Shown here piece after piece: positions 1 to 8,428 of a DNA stretch of 64,000 nucleotides; the first letter of the stretch is position 1; each line of letters starts with the position of its first letter. The translations under genes were made by a program, and so were the position numbers. This DNA comes from Tenggerimyces flavus (GTDB lineage: Bacteria; Actinomycetota; Actinomycetes; Propionibacteriales; Actinopolymorphaceae): the NCBI RefSeq assembly GCF_016907715.1, contig NZ_JAFBCM010000001.1, positions 310,001 to 374,000 of the forward strand, given 5' to 3'. Under the pieces are notes generated by a model. It did not search any database, had not been told where the DNA came from, and worked only from the letters and a program-made list of their open reading frames with translations.

Positions 1-374
1 AGCGGCGGGAACGGGATGCCGAGGCCGCGCGACTCCCGCTCGTTCCAGCCGGCGCCGAGCCCGAGCCAGGTCCGCCCGCCGGACAGCACGTCGAGCGTGG
101 ACATCATCTTGAGCAGCACGCCGGGATGCCGGTGGTGAACGGCGGTGACCATCGCCCCCAACCGGACGCGTCGCGTGCAGCCGGCCAGGAACGACAGCGT
201 CGTGTAGGCCTCGGGGATGGGGACGTCGAGAGACCCACGAATGTTGAAGAAATGGTCGCCCACCCAGATCGAGTCGAAGCCGGCCTCGTCCGCGAACCGC
301 GCGATCCGACGCGTCTCCGCGCCGATGCCGTCAGGGGTGGAGTTGTAGTCGCCAAGGCAGATACTCAGTCGCAT
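1..374 (-). CDS. LLM-class (luciferase-like) F420-dependent oxidoreductase, 3' end outside the window
   Basis: About 124 N-terminal residues are visible, starting from an ATG at 374 and running off the left edge in frame. The visible part has the luciferase-like TIM-barrel signature: a first strand reading MRLSICLG, then FDSIWVGDH, a strand with VRLGAMVTA, and the LDVLSGGR segment followed by a GLGAGWNERE loop. Family members reduce or oxidise small substrates with coenzyme F420 or FMN; the substrate cannot be told from this part. It follows the upstream methyltransferase by 54 bp on the same strand, so it may be the last gene of the operon that starts near 4825, but it could have its own promoter. 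Confidence 0.85.
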   Translation of the reverse strand, partial: MRLSICLGDYNSTPDGIGAETRRIARFADEAGFDSIWVGDHFFNIRGSLDVPIPEAYTTLSFLAGCTRRVRLGAMVTAVHHRHPGVLLKMMSTLDVLSGGRTWLGLGAGWNERESRGLGIPFPP

Positions 375-428
375 GCCTCGAACGATGCGCTACCGGCGAA
401 AAGCTAACCAGGCATCGACGATCCCTGG

Positions 429-1019
429 CTAACGGGTGTAGACGCCTTGCAGCACGGGCTTGCCGCTGAGACCCACCAGCTCGTCCAGCGAGAGCTCGCG
501 CAGCCCGTTCTCGCCGAACGCCGCGAGATCGGCTCGGCTCACCGGCCACGGCCGGTTCTCCACCGGCACCGCGTCGTCGCGGTGCAGGCAGTAGACGTAC
601 AGCTCGCCGCCCTCGGCCACCGTCGACGCGATCGCGCCGATGGCGTTCGGCCGCTGCTCCAACGCGATGGACTGGATCGTGTTGATCTCCACCACCAGGT
701 CGAACCGTTGCTTCCACTCGTCGGGCAGCGCGAACAGGTCCGCTACCTGGTAGCCGACGGTCGACGAGGTAAACCGCTTGTGACACCACGAGATCGCGGT
801 CGGCGCGTAGTCGAACGCCGTCACCGCGTAGCCTCGCCGGGCCAGCTCTTCCGCGTCGTCGCCGAGACCGCACGCGATCACCAGGGCCGGCCGACCAGCC
901 CGTGCCGGCGCGTGCGCGTCGAGCCACTCGACGAGCCGCGGGTGCGACGTCAACCCCGCCCACGGCACCTGCGAGAGGTCGTCGCCCACCGACGCGTACA
1001 GCTGCTCGAAGTCGTTCAC
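429..1019 (-). CDS. class I SAM-dependent methyltransferase, 196 aa
   Basis: A Rossmann-type methyltransferase. The SAM-binding strand reads [15 protein letters not shown], where most relatives have a GxGxG loop, followed by [11 protein letters not shown] (motif II acidic residue), QVADLF and [12 protein letters not shown] (motif IV region). The substrate is unknown. The GTG start at 1019 is chosen because it forms a GTGA overlap with the stop codon of the upstream dehydratase gene and because residues upstream of it are not conserved-looking. The overlap implies translational coupling, so the product probably acts in the same pathway as the enolase-superfamily enzyme or on a small molecule linked to it. 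Confidence 0.8.
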   Translation of the reverse strand: MNDFEQLYASVGDDLSQVPWAGLTSHPRLVEWLDAHAPARAGRPALVIACGLGDDAEELARRGYAVTAFDYAPTAISWCHKRFTSSTVGYQVADLFALPDEWKQRFDLVVEINTIQSIALEQRPNAIGAIASTVAEGGELYVYCLHRDDAVPVENRPWPVSRADLAAFGENGLRELSLDELVGLSGKPVLQGVYTR

Positions 1020-2248
1020 AGCGGCGTTCCTTCGATCGCGGGATCCGCCCAGTCGGTGTTCGGCAGCAGCGGATACCAGCCTGGGCGGCCAGGATCCCGA
1101 TCGTACGGGTAGCCGCCGAGCTCCCGGTACAGCTCCGCGTACTCCGCGACCTTCGCCCGATCCAGCTTGACCCCGAGCCCGGGCTCGGACGGGATCGCGA
1201 TCGACCCGTCGACGTACGGCAGCTTGCCGCCTTCGATCACGTCGTCGCGCAGCTGGTGGTAGTGCGCATCGGCGGCGAACGCGAGGTTGGGCAGCACCGC
1301 GCCGAGATGCAGCATGGTCGCGAGCTGTACGCCGAGCTCGCCGGAGGAGTGCACCGCGATCCCGAGCTGGAACGTCTCGCAGACGCCAGCCGCCTTGATA
1401 CACGGGCGAATCCCGCCCCAGAACGTGGTGTCGAGCAGGATCACGTCGACGGCGGGATCGCGGACGTTCGTCGCGAGCTGCTCGAAGTTGATCACGACGG
1501 TGTTGGTCGCGAGCGGCAGGTTGGTCTTCTCGCGGACGCGGCGCATCCCGTTCAGGCCCCAGGTCGGGTCCTCGAGATAGTCGTTGTTCAGCGGCTCGAT
1601 CGCCTTCGCGAAGCGGATCGCCTCCTCGACGCTCTGCGCGCCGTTCGGGTCGTAGCGCAGCCCGTCGCCGGGGAACGCCTCGCCGAGCGCGCGGTAGCAG
1701 TCGAGCTCGTAGCCGGGCGAGAACACGCCGGCCTTGAGCTTGTGCGTGCGGAACCCGTACCGTGCCCTGAGGTCCGTCGCCTGGGCGACGAGCTGGTCCG
1801 GTGTGCGGATCTCGCCCGCGCCGTTCTCGTCGGGATAGCGGAAGAACAGGTACGAGGCGAACGGCACGCGATCGCGCACCTTGCCGCCGAGCAGCACGTA
1901 CGCCGGCACGCCGAGGTCCTGGCCGACGAGGTCGAGGCAGGCGAACTCGATCGCGGCGAGCAGCTGGGTGCGGTTGTTGTACAGGCTTGCGGTCGGGTTG
2001 GCGAGCATGAACCGCAGCGCCTCGGTGTTCGCCGGGTCGTGGTCGAGCAGGTACGACTTGAGCGCGCGGATGCCCGCCTCGGCGCTCTCCCCGCCGCCGC
2101 CCATCTCGCCGAGGCCGATGAGCCCGTTGTCCGCCTCGACCTCGACGAGCGTCCGGACGAAGCGTCCCCAGTGCGCGCCGTTGCTGTGCCGCAGCGGCGC
2201 CTCGAGCGGAACGGTGACGGTCGTGGCGCGAATGTCCTTGATACGCAT
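1016..2248 (-). CDS. glucarate dehydratase-like enolase superfamily enzyme, 410 aa
   Basis: Member of the mandelate racemase/muconate lactonising branch of the enolase superfamily, closest in motif pattern to glucarate dehydratases, which remove water from hexarates to give keto-deoxy sugar acids. Visible active-site elements are the KxK pair (K170, K172), the metal-ligand series D200/N202 (YDPNGA), E226 (LEDP) and N249 (ATNT), and the D273 (LLDTTFWGG) / H300 (VHSSGE) dyad. Length is close to the 400-450 usual for the family. It sits between an SDR (6 bp upstream) and the coupled methyltransferase in a regulator-containing operon, which fits sugar-acid catabolism. The exact substrate cannot be assigned from motifs alone; related enzymes also act on other acid sugars. 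Confidence 0.85.
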   Translation of the reverse strand: MRIKDIRATTVTVPLEAPLRHSNGAHWGRFVRTLVEVEADNGLIGLGEMGGGGESAEAGIRALKSYLLDHDPANTEALRFMLANPTASLYNNRTQLLAAIEFACLDLVGQDLGVPAYVLLGGKVRDRVPFASYLFFRYPDENGAGEIRTPDQLVAQATDLRARYGFRTHKLKAGVFSPGYELDCYRALGEAFPGDGLRYDPNGAQSVEEAIRFAKAIEPLNNDYLEDPTWGLNGMRRVREKTNLPLATNTVVINFEQLATNVRDPAVDVILLDTTFWGGIRPCIKAAGVCETFQLGIAVHSSGELGVQLATMLHLGAVLPNLAFAADAHYHQLRDDVIEGGKLPYVDGSIAIPSEPGLGVKLDRAKVAEYAELYRELGGYPYDRDPGRPGWYPLLPNTDWADPAIEGTPL

Positions 2249-2253
2249 GCGAT

Positions 2254-3018
2254 TCAGCTCTCCGGGAGGGCGACGCCGATGGTCGACATCAGGCCGCCGT
2301 CGACCTTGACGTCGGCGCCGGTGACGAACGAGGCGCGGTCACTGAGCAGGAACGTGATGACGTCGGCGACCTCGTCCGGTTGCGCGACGCGGCCGATCGG
2401 ATGCGAACGGCCCCACTCGGCGACGACCTGATCTGTGGTCTTGTCGCCCTTGAACATCTCCGCCGACGAGCGCAGCATCGGGGTGTCAACCGAGCCTGGA
2501 CAGACGACGTTGACGCGAATGCCCTCGGGTGCGTGGTCGACCGACATCGCCTTGACCAGCGCGAGCAACGCGCCCTTGCTGGCTGAGTAGGCGGCGACGC
2601 GGGGCTGCGCTGCGTACGCCTGCACCGACGCGATGACGACGACCGAGCCCTTGCCGTTCTCGCGCATCAGCGGGATGAGGTGGTGGCAGGCCATGAACGC
2701 TCCACGTACGTTGACGTTCATGACCTCGTCGTAGATCTCCGGCGTCGTGTCGACGACCGTGCCGTAGCGCTGGATGCCGGCGGCGCAGACGAGGCCGTCG
2801 AGCCGGCCGTACGTCCCGCGGACGTGTTCGGCCAACCGGGCAAGGGCTTCGTCATCGCGTACGTCGGCGACGAACGGCTCGACGTTGCCGGCCGCACTGG
2901 CCGAGAGCGCCCGCTCGTCCCGGTCGACAGCGACAACCCGGCAGCCTTCGGCCGCCAGCTGCGCGACGGTGGCCGCACCCATGCCGGCGCCACCGCCGGT
3001 CACGACGATGACCCTCAT
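2254..3018 (-). CDS. SDR family NAD(P)-dependent oxidoreductase, 254 aa
   Basis: Classical short-chain dehydrogenase. The cofactor loop TGGGAGMG is at residues 7-14, the CAAG segment near 78, the structural NVN near 101, and the catalytic Ser131, Tyr144 and Lys148 (YSASK) are all present. The acidic residue D32 at the end of the second strand suggests NAD(H) rather than NADP(H) preference. A C-terminal GGL motif near the end is typical. It likely oxidises a sugar or sugar acid that feeds the downstream dehydratase. The ATG at 3018 overlaps the GntR stop as ATGA, which implies coupled translation. Confidence 0.9.
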   Translation of the reverse strand: MRVIVVTGGGAGMGAATVAQLAAEGCRVVAVDRDERALSASAAGNVEPFVADVRDDEALARLAEHVRGTYGRLDGLVCAAGIQRYGTVVDTTPEIYDEVMNVNVRGAFMACHHLIPLMRENGKGSVVVIASVQAYAAQPRVAAYSASKGALLALVKAMSVDHAPEGIRVNVVCPGSVDTPMLRSSAEMFKGDKTTDQVVAEWGRSHPIGRVAQPDEVADVITFLLSDRASFVTGADVKVDGGLMSTIGVALPES

Positions 3019-3713
3019 TCCACCTCTCCACTGGTGCGTACTCGATCGGCGACGTCCTGCAGATGCTCGCGAGCCAGCCGGCGTGCGTTCTCGACGTCAC
3101 CGTTGACGACCGCGTCCACGAGCTGTTGGTGCTCGAGGAAGTCGCGGTGCTTGTCACCGTAGATCGCGAGGATCTGGCGCTGCTCCATCGAGTGGACGAG
3201 CAGCAGCGACTCGACGACCTCGGTGAGAACGGGGTTGCCGGCAGCCGCGGCGAGGTTGCGGTGCAACTCGAGGTTGACGAGCCAGAGTCCCTCGTCGTCG
3301 GTTGCGATGCACCGCTCAGCCTCGGCGATTCCCGCACGCAGCTTGGCGATTCCAGCCTCCTCGCGAACCTCGGCGGCTTTGGCGACGATGTGCGGCTCGA
3401 TCTGAAGCCTTGCTTCGAGCAGGTCGGTGAGCTGCCGCCAGGACACGGTGCCGGGCATCGGGTTGGGGAGCACGAGCCGGCTGATGTTCGGGCCGACGTA
3501 GATACCTGAACCGTGCCGCAGCTCGATCATCCCGTTCGCCTCGAGCCGCCGCAGCGCCTCGCGCAGCGTCGGCACCGCGACGCCGAACCGGACGGCGAGC
3601 GCTCGTACGGTCTCCAGCTGGTCGCCCGCGTTCAGGCGGCGGTGCTGGATGTACTCGACGAGCCCGGCGGAGAGCTCGTGCGCGAGCTTCCGCCGGTGGA
3701 CCTCCGTACTCAT
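3015..3713 (-). CDS. GntR family (FCD-type) transcriptional regulator, 232 aa
   Basis: N-terminal winged helix (about residues 10-75) with the characteristic LAVRFGVAVPTLREALRRLEANGMIELRHG run, followed by an all-helical FCD ligand-binding domain in which the expected metal or ligand histidines are visible (ELHRNL, HRDFLEHQ, REHL). FCD regulators usually repress carboxylate or sugar-acid catabolic operons and release DNA on binding the substrate. The start at 3713 forms ATGA with the stop of the secreted protein upstream, so the regulator is embedded in the operon it probably controls. A good operator candidate lies at 4849-4859. Confidence 0.9.
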   Translation of the reverse strand: MSTEVHRRKLAHELSAGLVEYIQHRRLNAGDQLETVRALAVRFGVAVPTLREALRRLEANGMIELRHGSGIYVGPNISRLVLPNPMPGTVSWRQLTDLLEARLQIEPHIVAKAAEVREEAGIAKLRAGIAEAERCIATDDEGLWLVNLELHRNLAAAAGNPVLTEVVESLLLVHSMEQRQILAIYGDKHRDFLEHQQLVDAVVNGDVENARRLAREHLQDVADRVRTSGEVE

Positions 3714-4825
3714 CGCGTCGACGTCAACGTGACCTTGACGAAGCGTGGACGGTAGATCGTCACGTCGCGGTAGAGGTCGGCGTTCGGGTCGAGACTGTTG
3801 ACGTTGTAGGTGATGAGCAGCTCGTTGCCGTTGCGGAAGTCGGGGTGCTCGTGCGCGTTGTACGTGATGATGTTGGGATTTCCGTACGAGCCGGCCGCCC
3901 CGGTCTCGGGCGTCTGGTAGAGCGTGGCCTTGCGGACGAACGGTCCCGTCGGCGAGCACGACGTGTAGGCGACGATGTTGCGGCTGAAGATCTCGTTCGT
4001 GTCCTGCGTGACGAGCAGGTAGCCGTCCTTGAAGCGGGACACGCTGTACTCGTTCGCGACGCCCTGCATGATGCGCGCGGAGTCCTGCTCGCTGCTGGAC
4101 CAGCCCGTGCCGGTCCAGTACTGCCACGGCTTGGCGAGGTCGGTTCCGGTGATGCGGGCGAGGTGCATGTGCTTGGCGGCACCGAGGTCCTCGACACCGT
4201 AGATGTAGGTGTGGGCGCCGACGCGTTCGAGCCAGGAAGCCCACTGGATGTTGGCGCTCGACGGGAGCTTGCTGATGCTCTTGCGTTCGAGCGTAGTGGC
4301 GTCGAAGCGGACGAGCTTGTTCTCGCGCCAGGCGAAGTCGAACGAGCCCGGGCCGGTCTTGCCGTACTCGAGGAAGATCACGTCGAGCGTCTTGCCGTGG
4401 TTGAGGCCGGCGCCGAGCCAGTTCCAGGTGTTGGGCTCGTCGGGCTCGACGAGGCTTCGCGGCTCCTTCGGCACCGTGGTGAGCTTGCCGTTGCGTTCGA
4501 CGACGAAGGAGTTGTTGAGGAACGGCACGTCGGTCGGCCGGCTGCCGTCGGCGTTGACCGGACCCCAGAAAGTGTCGGAGAACAGCCACGCGGTGCGACC
4601 ATGGCTGAGCGGGACGGAGTAGGTCGAGTCGCCGCCCGTCCACCCCACCCCGGTGTTGCCGTACGCGGTGAACCGCTGCGTCCTCGCCTGGTCGATCTGC
4701 GCGCTGGCCGTCCAGTTACGGCTGACCACGTCACACTCCTTGGGGGGCTTCGCCTCCGCCACCGGCGCGCTGAAGAGCGCTCCCGTCAGTCCCACGATCC
4801 CGACCAACCCGATCCACCGCCGCAT
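3710..4825 (-). CDS. secreted beta-propeller protein (DUF4185/DUF5005-like), 371 aa
   Basis: Begins with a Sec signal peptide (MRRWIGLVGIVGL, Ala-rich stretch ending near AEAK). The mature part has repeated aromatic blade motifs such as GWTGGDSTYSVPL, TAWLFSDTFWG, NTWNWLGAG and IYGVEDLG, a pattern I associate with the DUF4185/DUF5005 five-bladed propeller families that resemble glycosidases. No catalytic residues can be named. The ATG at 4825 is chosen over an in-frame ATG at 4879 because a GAGGAGGT ribosome-binding site precedes it and the signal peptide starts there. As first gene of the catabolic operon, it may bind or cleave an external polysaccharide whose sugar acids are then used. Confidence 0.7.
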   Translation of the reverse strand: MRRWIGLVGIVGLTGALFSAPVAEAKPPKECDVVSRNWTASAQIDQARTQRFTAYGNTGVGWTGGDSTYSVPLSHGRTAWLFSDTFWGPVNADGSRPTDVPFLNNSFVVERNGKLTTVPKEPRSLVEPDEPNTWNWLGAGLNHGKTLDVIFLEYGKTGPGSFDFAWRENKLVRFDATTLERKSISKLPSSANIQWASWLERVGAHTYIYGVEDLGAAKHMHLARITGTDLAKPWQYWTGTGWSSSEQDSARIMQGVANEYSVSRFKDGYLLVTQDTNEIFSRNIVAYTSCSPTGPFVRKATLYQTPETGAAGSYGNPNIITYNAHEHPDFRNGNELLITYNVNSLDPNADLYRDVTIYRPRFVKVTLTSTR

Positions 4826-4848
4826 ACCGACCTCCTCGATTGACCAAG

Positions 4849-4859
4849 TGATTAGATCA
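4849..4859. promoter_or_regulatory. candidate GntR operator TGAT-TAG-ATCA
   Basis: A perfect inverted repeat TGAT-N3-ATCA sits 23 bp upstream of the first gene of the operon that encodes a GntR/FCD regulator, inside a longer TTGA...TCAA dyad spanning 4840-4860. FCD regulators usually bind short dyads of this form. Assignment is by position and symmetry only. Confidence 0.45.
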
Positions 4860-4895
4860 ATCCAGGACGCTGGGGTCAAGGTCGTCCCGATGGAC

Positions 4896-4904
4896 TAGAA
4901 TTCT
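4896..4904 (+). promoter_or_regulatory. leaderless-type -10 (TAGAAT) overlapping palindrome AGAATTCT
   Basis: TAGAAT at 4896-4901 ends 7 bp before the antitoxin ATG at 4909, the spacing typical of actinobacterial leaderless transcripts. The perfect palindrome AGAATTCT (4897-4904) overlaps it and could be the autoregulatory site of the Phd-type antitoxin. Confidence 0.4.
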
Positions 4905-4908
4905 GACT

Positions 4909-5196
4909 ATGAAAACGCTGCCGCTCTCCGAGGCGAAGGCACACCTGTCCGAAATCGCCGACGAGGTGATTCGGACGCACGAGCGGGTCACGGTGACGAG
5001 AAACGGGAGAGAAGCATTCGTGATCCTCTCCGTGGAGGATCTCGAGTCCATCGAGGCCACCTTGGAACTGCTCGCCGATCCCGACGCCCAGGCCAGAGTG
5101 GCTCAGGCAGAGGCCGAGATCGCCGCCGGCGAGACGTTCGGCATCGATGAGGTGGAGGCCGCCTTCCGCCAACGTCGTTCACGAGACAGTGGCTGA
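4909..5196 (+). CDS. type II antitoxin, Phd/YefM family, 95 aa
   Basis: Starts with the typical Phd/YefM N-terminus (MKTLPLSEAKAHLSEIADEV), followed by VTVTRNGREAFVILSVEDLESIEATLELL, the DNA-binding and dimerisation fold of this family. The C-terminal third, rich in Ala/Glu, would be the disordered segment that wraps the toxin. The gene overlaps the following RelE/ParE-like toxin gene by 8 bp. It is expected to neutralise the toxin and repress its own promoter. Confidence 0.9.
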   Translation: MKTLPLSEAKAHLSEIADEVIRTHERVTVTRNGREAFVILSVEDLESIEATLELLADPDAQARVAQAEAEIAAGETFGIDEVEAAFRQRRSRDSG

Positions 5197-5464
5197 AGAC
5201 GTCTGGGGCATAGTCGTCACGGGAAGCGCTCACCGCCAGCTCGCCGAACGACTCCCTGTGAGCGTCGCGGCAGCTTGCATCGAGTTCATCAAGGGTCCGC
5301 TCACCACGAATCCGCATCGCGTCGGGGCCCCGTTGCGGGCTCCGTTCGAGGGCCAATGGCGAGCTCGCCGCGGAACCTATCGGATCCGCTACCGCCTCGA
5401 CGAGGAGAAGCGGCTGGTCTTTGTCCTCGACGTAGAGCATCGGCGCGACGCGTATTGGCGTTAG
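5189..5464 (+). CDS. type II toxin, RelE/ParE family, 91 aa
   Basis: Compact RelE/ParE-fold protein: an N-terminal VTGSAHRQLAERLP helix, then RVGAPLRAPFEGQWRARRGTYRIRYRLDEEKRLVFVLDVEHRRDAY. The block GxWRARRGxYRIRY and the C-terminal VEHRRDAY match RelE-type mRNA interferases, with basic residues in the ribosome/mRNA-binding strand and a terminal Tyr. The GTG at 5189 is preferred over an upstream in-frame ATG because the upstream codons lie in the antitoxin gene and add no conserved sequence. RelE-like (mRNA cleavage) is more likely than ParE-like (gyrase), but this is not proved. Confidence 0.88.
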   Translation: MAEDVWGIVVTGSAHRQLAERLPVSVAAACIEFIKGPLTTNPHRVGAPLRAPFEGQWRARRGTYRIRYRLDEEKRLVFVLDVEHRRDAYWR

Positions 5465-5497
5465 CGGTGGTGGCCAGGGTCGGTAAGGATGGGCGGC

Positions 5498-6289
5498 ATG
5501 GGAGCGAGACCAGCGCATCTGTCCACCGAGGTGGCCGAGGGATTCCAGGACGAGCAGGTCGTGGCCGTCTACCACCAGCGGCCGCCGTATCCGGCCGAGG
5601 CGATCGAGCTGCTGCTCGAGCTGGCCGCCGGCGGTCCCGTACTCGACCTCGGCTGCGGGCCGGGTGACCTCGCGCGACGGATCGCGCCGCACGTCGAACG
5701 GGTCGATGCCGTCGACTTCTCCGAGGCGATGGTCGTACGCGGCAAGCAGCTGCCCGGCGGCGACCGCGCCAACCTGCACTGGCAGGTCGGCCCGGCCGAG
5801 GAGGCCGAGCTGCACCCGCCGTACGCGCTCGCGACCGCCGGCGAGAGCCTGCACTGGATGGACTGGGACGTCGTCCTCCCCCGCCTGGGGACGACGCTCG
5901 CCATCGTCGACCGCGACTGGGGCGGCTCACCCGTCACCGTCGAGGCGCTGCTCCCGCTCTGGCGGCAGTACTCGTCGGTCAAGAACTTCGCGCGGTACGA
6001 CCTCATCGAGGAGCTCACCAAGCGCGGCCTGTTCACGCTCGAGGGCGAGCGGAAGTGCGCGCCCGAGCCGTGGCGGCCAACGGTCGAGGAGTACCTCGAC
6101 GCCCGCCACTCGCAGCGCGGGTTCTCCCGAACGCACATGGGCGACGAAGCCGCCGCCGCGTTCGACCAGGCCGTCACTGCGGCGCTGGAGAAGCTGATCG
6201 CCAGCGGTGACCTCGCCACCACTGGCGACCGGCTCGAGCTCGAAGCGGGAGCCAAGGTCAGCTGGGGCTCACCGTCCGCAGCGCGCTAG
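5498..6289 (+). CDS. class I SAM-dependent methyltransferase (methyltransferase-11 type), 263 aa
   Basis: Contains the SAM-binding motif VLDLGCGPGDLARRIA near residue 50, followed by VDAVDFSEAMV and HWQVGPAEEAEL. The family methylates diverse small molecules; the middle segment GESLHWMDWDVVLPRLG matches the SAM-methyltransferase subgroup often annotated near UbiE/trans-aconitate types. Two ATGs lie 9 bp apart; 5498 has the better-spaced AAGG ribosome-binding site, while 5489 would add three residues. No pathway context is evident. Confidence 0.8.
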   Translation: MGARPAHLSTEVAEGFQDEQVVAVYHQRPPYPAEAIELLLELAAGGPVLDLGCGPGDLARRIAPHVERVDAVDFSEAMVVRGKQLPGGDRANLHWQVGPAEEAELHPPYALATAGESLHWMDWDVVLPRLGTTLAIVDRDWGGSPVTVEALLPLWRQYSSVKNFARYDLIEELTKRGLFTLEGERKCAPEPWRPTVEEYLDARHSQRGFSRTHMGDEAAAAFDQAVTAALEKLIASGDLATTGDRLELEAGAKVSWGSPSAAR

Positions 6290-6353
6290 CCAACGCCGGC
6301 CACGACCTGGGCTTCGGGCAGATGTCCTCTCCGCTGCCTTGGATTTCGTCGGC

Positions 6354-7112
6354 ATGAGCGATCGTTCCGGACTGGTGGCGGCGGCCCTCGCCGACCCGCG
6401 GCTCGCCGGCCCGCTGGACCAGGGCGACTGGTACCTGGTCGGGTCGAGGACCTTCGGCGCCGGGGACGAGCTGAGCGACTGGGACACGGTGCTGCTGACG
6501 GCTCGTGATGGCGTCGACGTCCCGTCCGAGGACGTGCTCGACGAGATCTTCGCGATCCGCCGGCCCGTGGTGGATCGCAAGCCCGACCTGGACCTCCACG
6601 TGGCATGGCGGCGAGTCGGCGCGGTCGACCTGACGGCGCTCGGCCCCGCGGACCGCACCGAACGCGAGGCCGCACTCACGGAGTGGGCGTTCGAGCTCGC
6701 GCACGCGATCCCGCTGCGGGTGACGAACGGGGTGGGCGAGGTCTACCGAGCGCAGGTGGCAGAACGGTTCGAACGCGACCGCCCGGAGCTGACGGCGACG
6801 GCGTACCGCGCCTTCCGGACGAGTCGCAACGCGGCGGTAGCCTGCCTGCCGCGCGACGACCCCGCAGCGCAGGCGTTGACGGCGGCCGCGTGCGCCGGGT
6901 ACGCGGCGAGGTTCTGGCTGCTCGCCAACGGGCATGCGCATCCGTACGACAAGTGGCTGCTGCACGCGCTCCGCCGACATCCGGACGCGGCCCTCGTCGT
7001 CGCGGCGATCACGGCCGCCCTCGACGGCGGCTCCAGCCCGGCGCAACGCTTCGACGCCCTGTGGGAGCTCTGGCGCCTCGTCGACCTCGTGGCCCCGGAT
7101 CTGAGGACGTGA
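6354..7112 (+). CDS. nucleotidyltransferase-fold protein, 252 aa
   Basis: The N-terminal part has the minimal nucleotidyltransferase signature: LVGSRTFGAGDELSDWDTVLL, that is GS followed by SDWD, and a later LDLHVAW strand that could supply the third carboxylate. The C-terminal half is helical (TAYRAFRTSRNA, LLANGHAHPYDKWLLHAL), reminiscent of DUF4037 and aminoglycoside-adenylyltransferase-like proteins. Activity may be transfer of a nucleotide to a small molecule or protein, but no resistance gene is recognised. The ATG at 6354 is chosen because upstream codons overlap the methyltransferase gene and are not conserved-looking. Confidence 0.65.
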   Translation: MSDRSGLVAAALADPRLAGPLDQGDWYLVGSRTFGAGDELSDWDTVLLTARDGVDVPSEDVLDEIFAIRRPVVDRKPDLDLHVAWRRVGAVDLTALGPADRTEREAALTEWAFELAHAIPLRVTNGVGEVYRAQVAERFERDRPELTATAYRAFRTSRNAAVACLPRDDPAAQALTAAACAGYAARFWLLANGHAHPYDKWLLHALRRHPDAALVVAAITAALDGGSSPAQRFDALWELWRLVDLVAPDLRT

Positions 7113-7177
7113 ATAGGGCATCGGCCCGATTCGGCCGGCCCTTCTTACGGCGACGCTGACAAGGTCCGCAACCGCGG

Positions 7178-7339
7178 GTGGCGGTGGGGCGGCCGGAGGG
7201 GCACGTCACCGTACGGCTCTCGTCGGTGCTCGACCTGTCCCTGACGCGGCCGGCGGACGTGCCGGTGCGGATCGAGCTGTCCCGCGGCGCGCGCGAGGTG
7301 TGCCCCGGCGTGGACGAGTTCACCGTCGCGCCTGGCTAG
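7178..7339 (+). pseudogene. short gene remnant, 53 codons
   Basis: An open stretch from a GTG reads VAVGRPEGHVTVRLSSVLDL and ends at TAG 7337-7339. Its hydrophobic/charged alternation and host-like codon use look like the C-terminal beta-strands of a former protein, but no family is recognised. An in-frame stop lies just upstream at 7157. It could also be a real 53-residue protein. Confidence 0.3.
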
Positions 7340-7349
7340 CCTGGGGGTT

Positions 7350-7637
7350 GTGACGCAGAGGCAGCCCCGGTTGGAGATCGAGTACTGCACCCAGTGCCGG
7401 TGGTTGCTGCGTGCGGGGTGGACGGCGCAGGAGCTGCTGACCACGTTCGTCACCGAGCTCGGCGAGGTCGCGCTGATCCCCGGCGTCGGCGGCGTGTTCG
7501 ACGTACGCCTGGACGGCGAGCTGCTCTGGTCGCGGAAGGACCAGGGCGGGTTCCCGGAGCTGGCGGCACTGAAGCAGCTCGTCCGCGACCGCATCGCCCC
7601 CGACCGTTCCCTCGGCCACTCCGACAAGAAGGACTAG
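7350..7637 (+). CDS. SelT/SelW/SelH family thioredoxin-fold protein, 95 aa
   Basis: The N-terminus reads RLEIEYCTQCRWLLRAGW: the CxxC motif directly after the first strand is the signature of the SelW-like (Rdx) family, here with Cys in place of selenocysteine. The later GVFDVRLDGELLWSRK and GGFPE segments match the family core. Such proteins are small redox partners of unknown specificity. The GTG start at 7350 gives the usual family length of about 90-95. The stop codon shares a CTAG with the stop of the convergent LLM gene. Confidence 0.88.
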   Translation: MTQRQPRLEIEYCTQCRWLLRAGWTAQELLTTFVTELGEVALIPGVGGVFDVRLDGELLWSRKDQGGFPELAALKQLVRDRIAPDRSLGHSDKKD

Positions 7638-8428
7638 CGCGGCGGGCCGTCGAGGATCCGGCGTTCGGTCTCGACCATGCCCTTGTCGTCTCCGTCCGGG
7701 CCGTCGATCAGCCAGGTCGCGCCGGCGCGTTCCAGCTCGGCGGGAGTCGAGACGCCGGTGTGCAGCGTGACGATCTCGAAGCCCTCCGGCGGCGCCATCT
7801 TCTCCACCACCTCGGCGAGCCCGGCCGCGGTGAGACCGGCCTCGTTGGTCTTGAAGTCCAACGGGAAGTAGCCGTCCCAGCGCAACGCGCGCTCCATCGG
7901 GCGCTTGTACGGCAACGTGCCCGCCACCCAGATCGGCGGCCGCGGCCGCTGCACCGAGCCGGGCGCGAGCCGCGCGTGGATCGAGTAGTGCTCGCCGTCG
8001 TGGTCGACCTGCTCGCCCCGGAAGAACGTGTCGAGCACCGGGAGCGCCTCGTCCAGCATCGAAGCGTGCACCCGCGGCTGGTCGGACTCGCCGAAAGCCG
8101 CGTACTCCAGGTCGACCGGCACCCCGAGCCCCACGCCGAGCACGGCCCGACCGCCGGACAGGTGGTCGAGCGTCGTGACCTCCTTGGCCAGCTTCCACGG
8201 CCGCCGCCGCGCGACCGGCGTCACCAGCGTGCCGAGGCGTACGCGGGACGTCCGCGCGGCCACCGCGCCGAGCAGCACCCACGGGTCGTGGACGTCGGGA
8301 GCGGACGGGTCGAGCCGCAGGTGGTCCCAGAGGAAGAAGCCGTCCCAGCCGGACTCCTCGGTCGCGATCGCCAGCTCGATCAGTCGCGTCGCCGACCCGA
8401 TCATCGGGAGGTTCACGCCATATCTCAT
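7634..8428 (-). CDS. LLM-class F420-dependent oxidoreductase, 264 aa
   Basis: Luciferase-like TIM barrel: MRYGVNLPMIGS first strand, ESGWDGFFLWDHL, VRLGTLVTPVARRRPWKLAKE, LDHLSGGRAVLGVGLG and the C-terminal RPRPPIWVAGTLPYKRPMERAL strand. These are the cofactor-pocket segments of F420/FMN-dependent LLM enzymes. Substrate unknown. The ATG at 8428 overlaps the stop codon of the large LuxR regulator gene as ATGA, so the two are co-translated. Confidence 0.88.
   Translation of the reverse strand: MRYGVNLPMIGSATRLIELAIATEESGWDGFFLWDHLRLDPSAPDVHDPWVLLGAVAARTSRVRLGTLVTPVARRRPWKLAKEVTTLDHLSGGRAVLGVGLGVPVDLEYAAFGESDQPRVHASMLDEALPVLDTFFRGEQVDHDGEHYSIHARLAPGSVQRPRPPIWVAGTLPYKRPMERALRWDGYFPLDFKTNEAGLTAAGLAEVVEKMAPPEGFEIVTLHTGVSTPAELERAGATWLIDGPDGDDKGMVETERRILDGPPR

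Noticed and set aside
3714-4643. Extending the GntR gene upstream
   Set aside because: The upstream residues are an out-of-frame reading of the secreted propeller gene; the ATG 3713 gives a standard GntR start.
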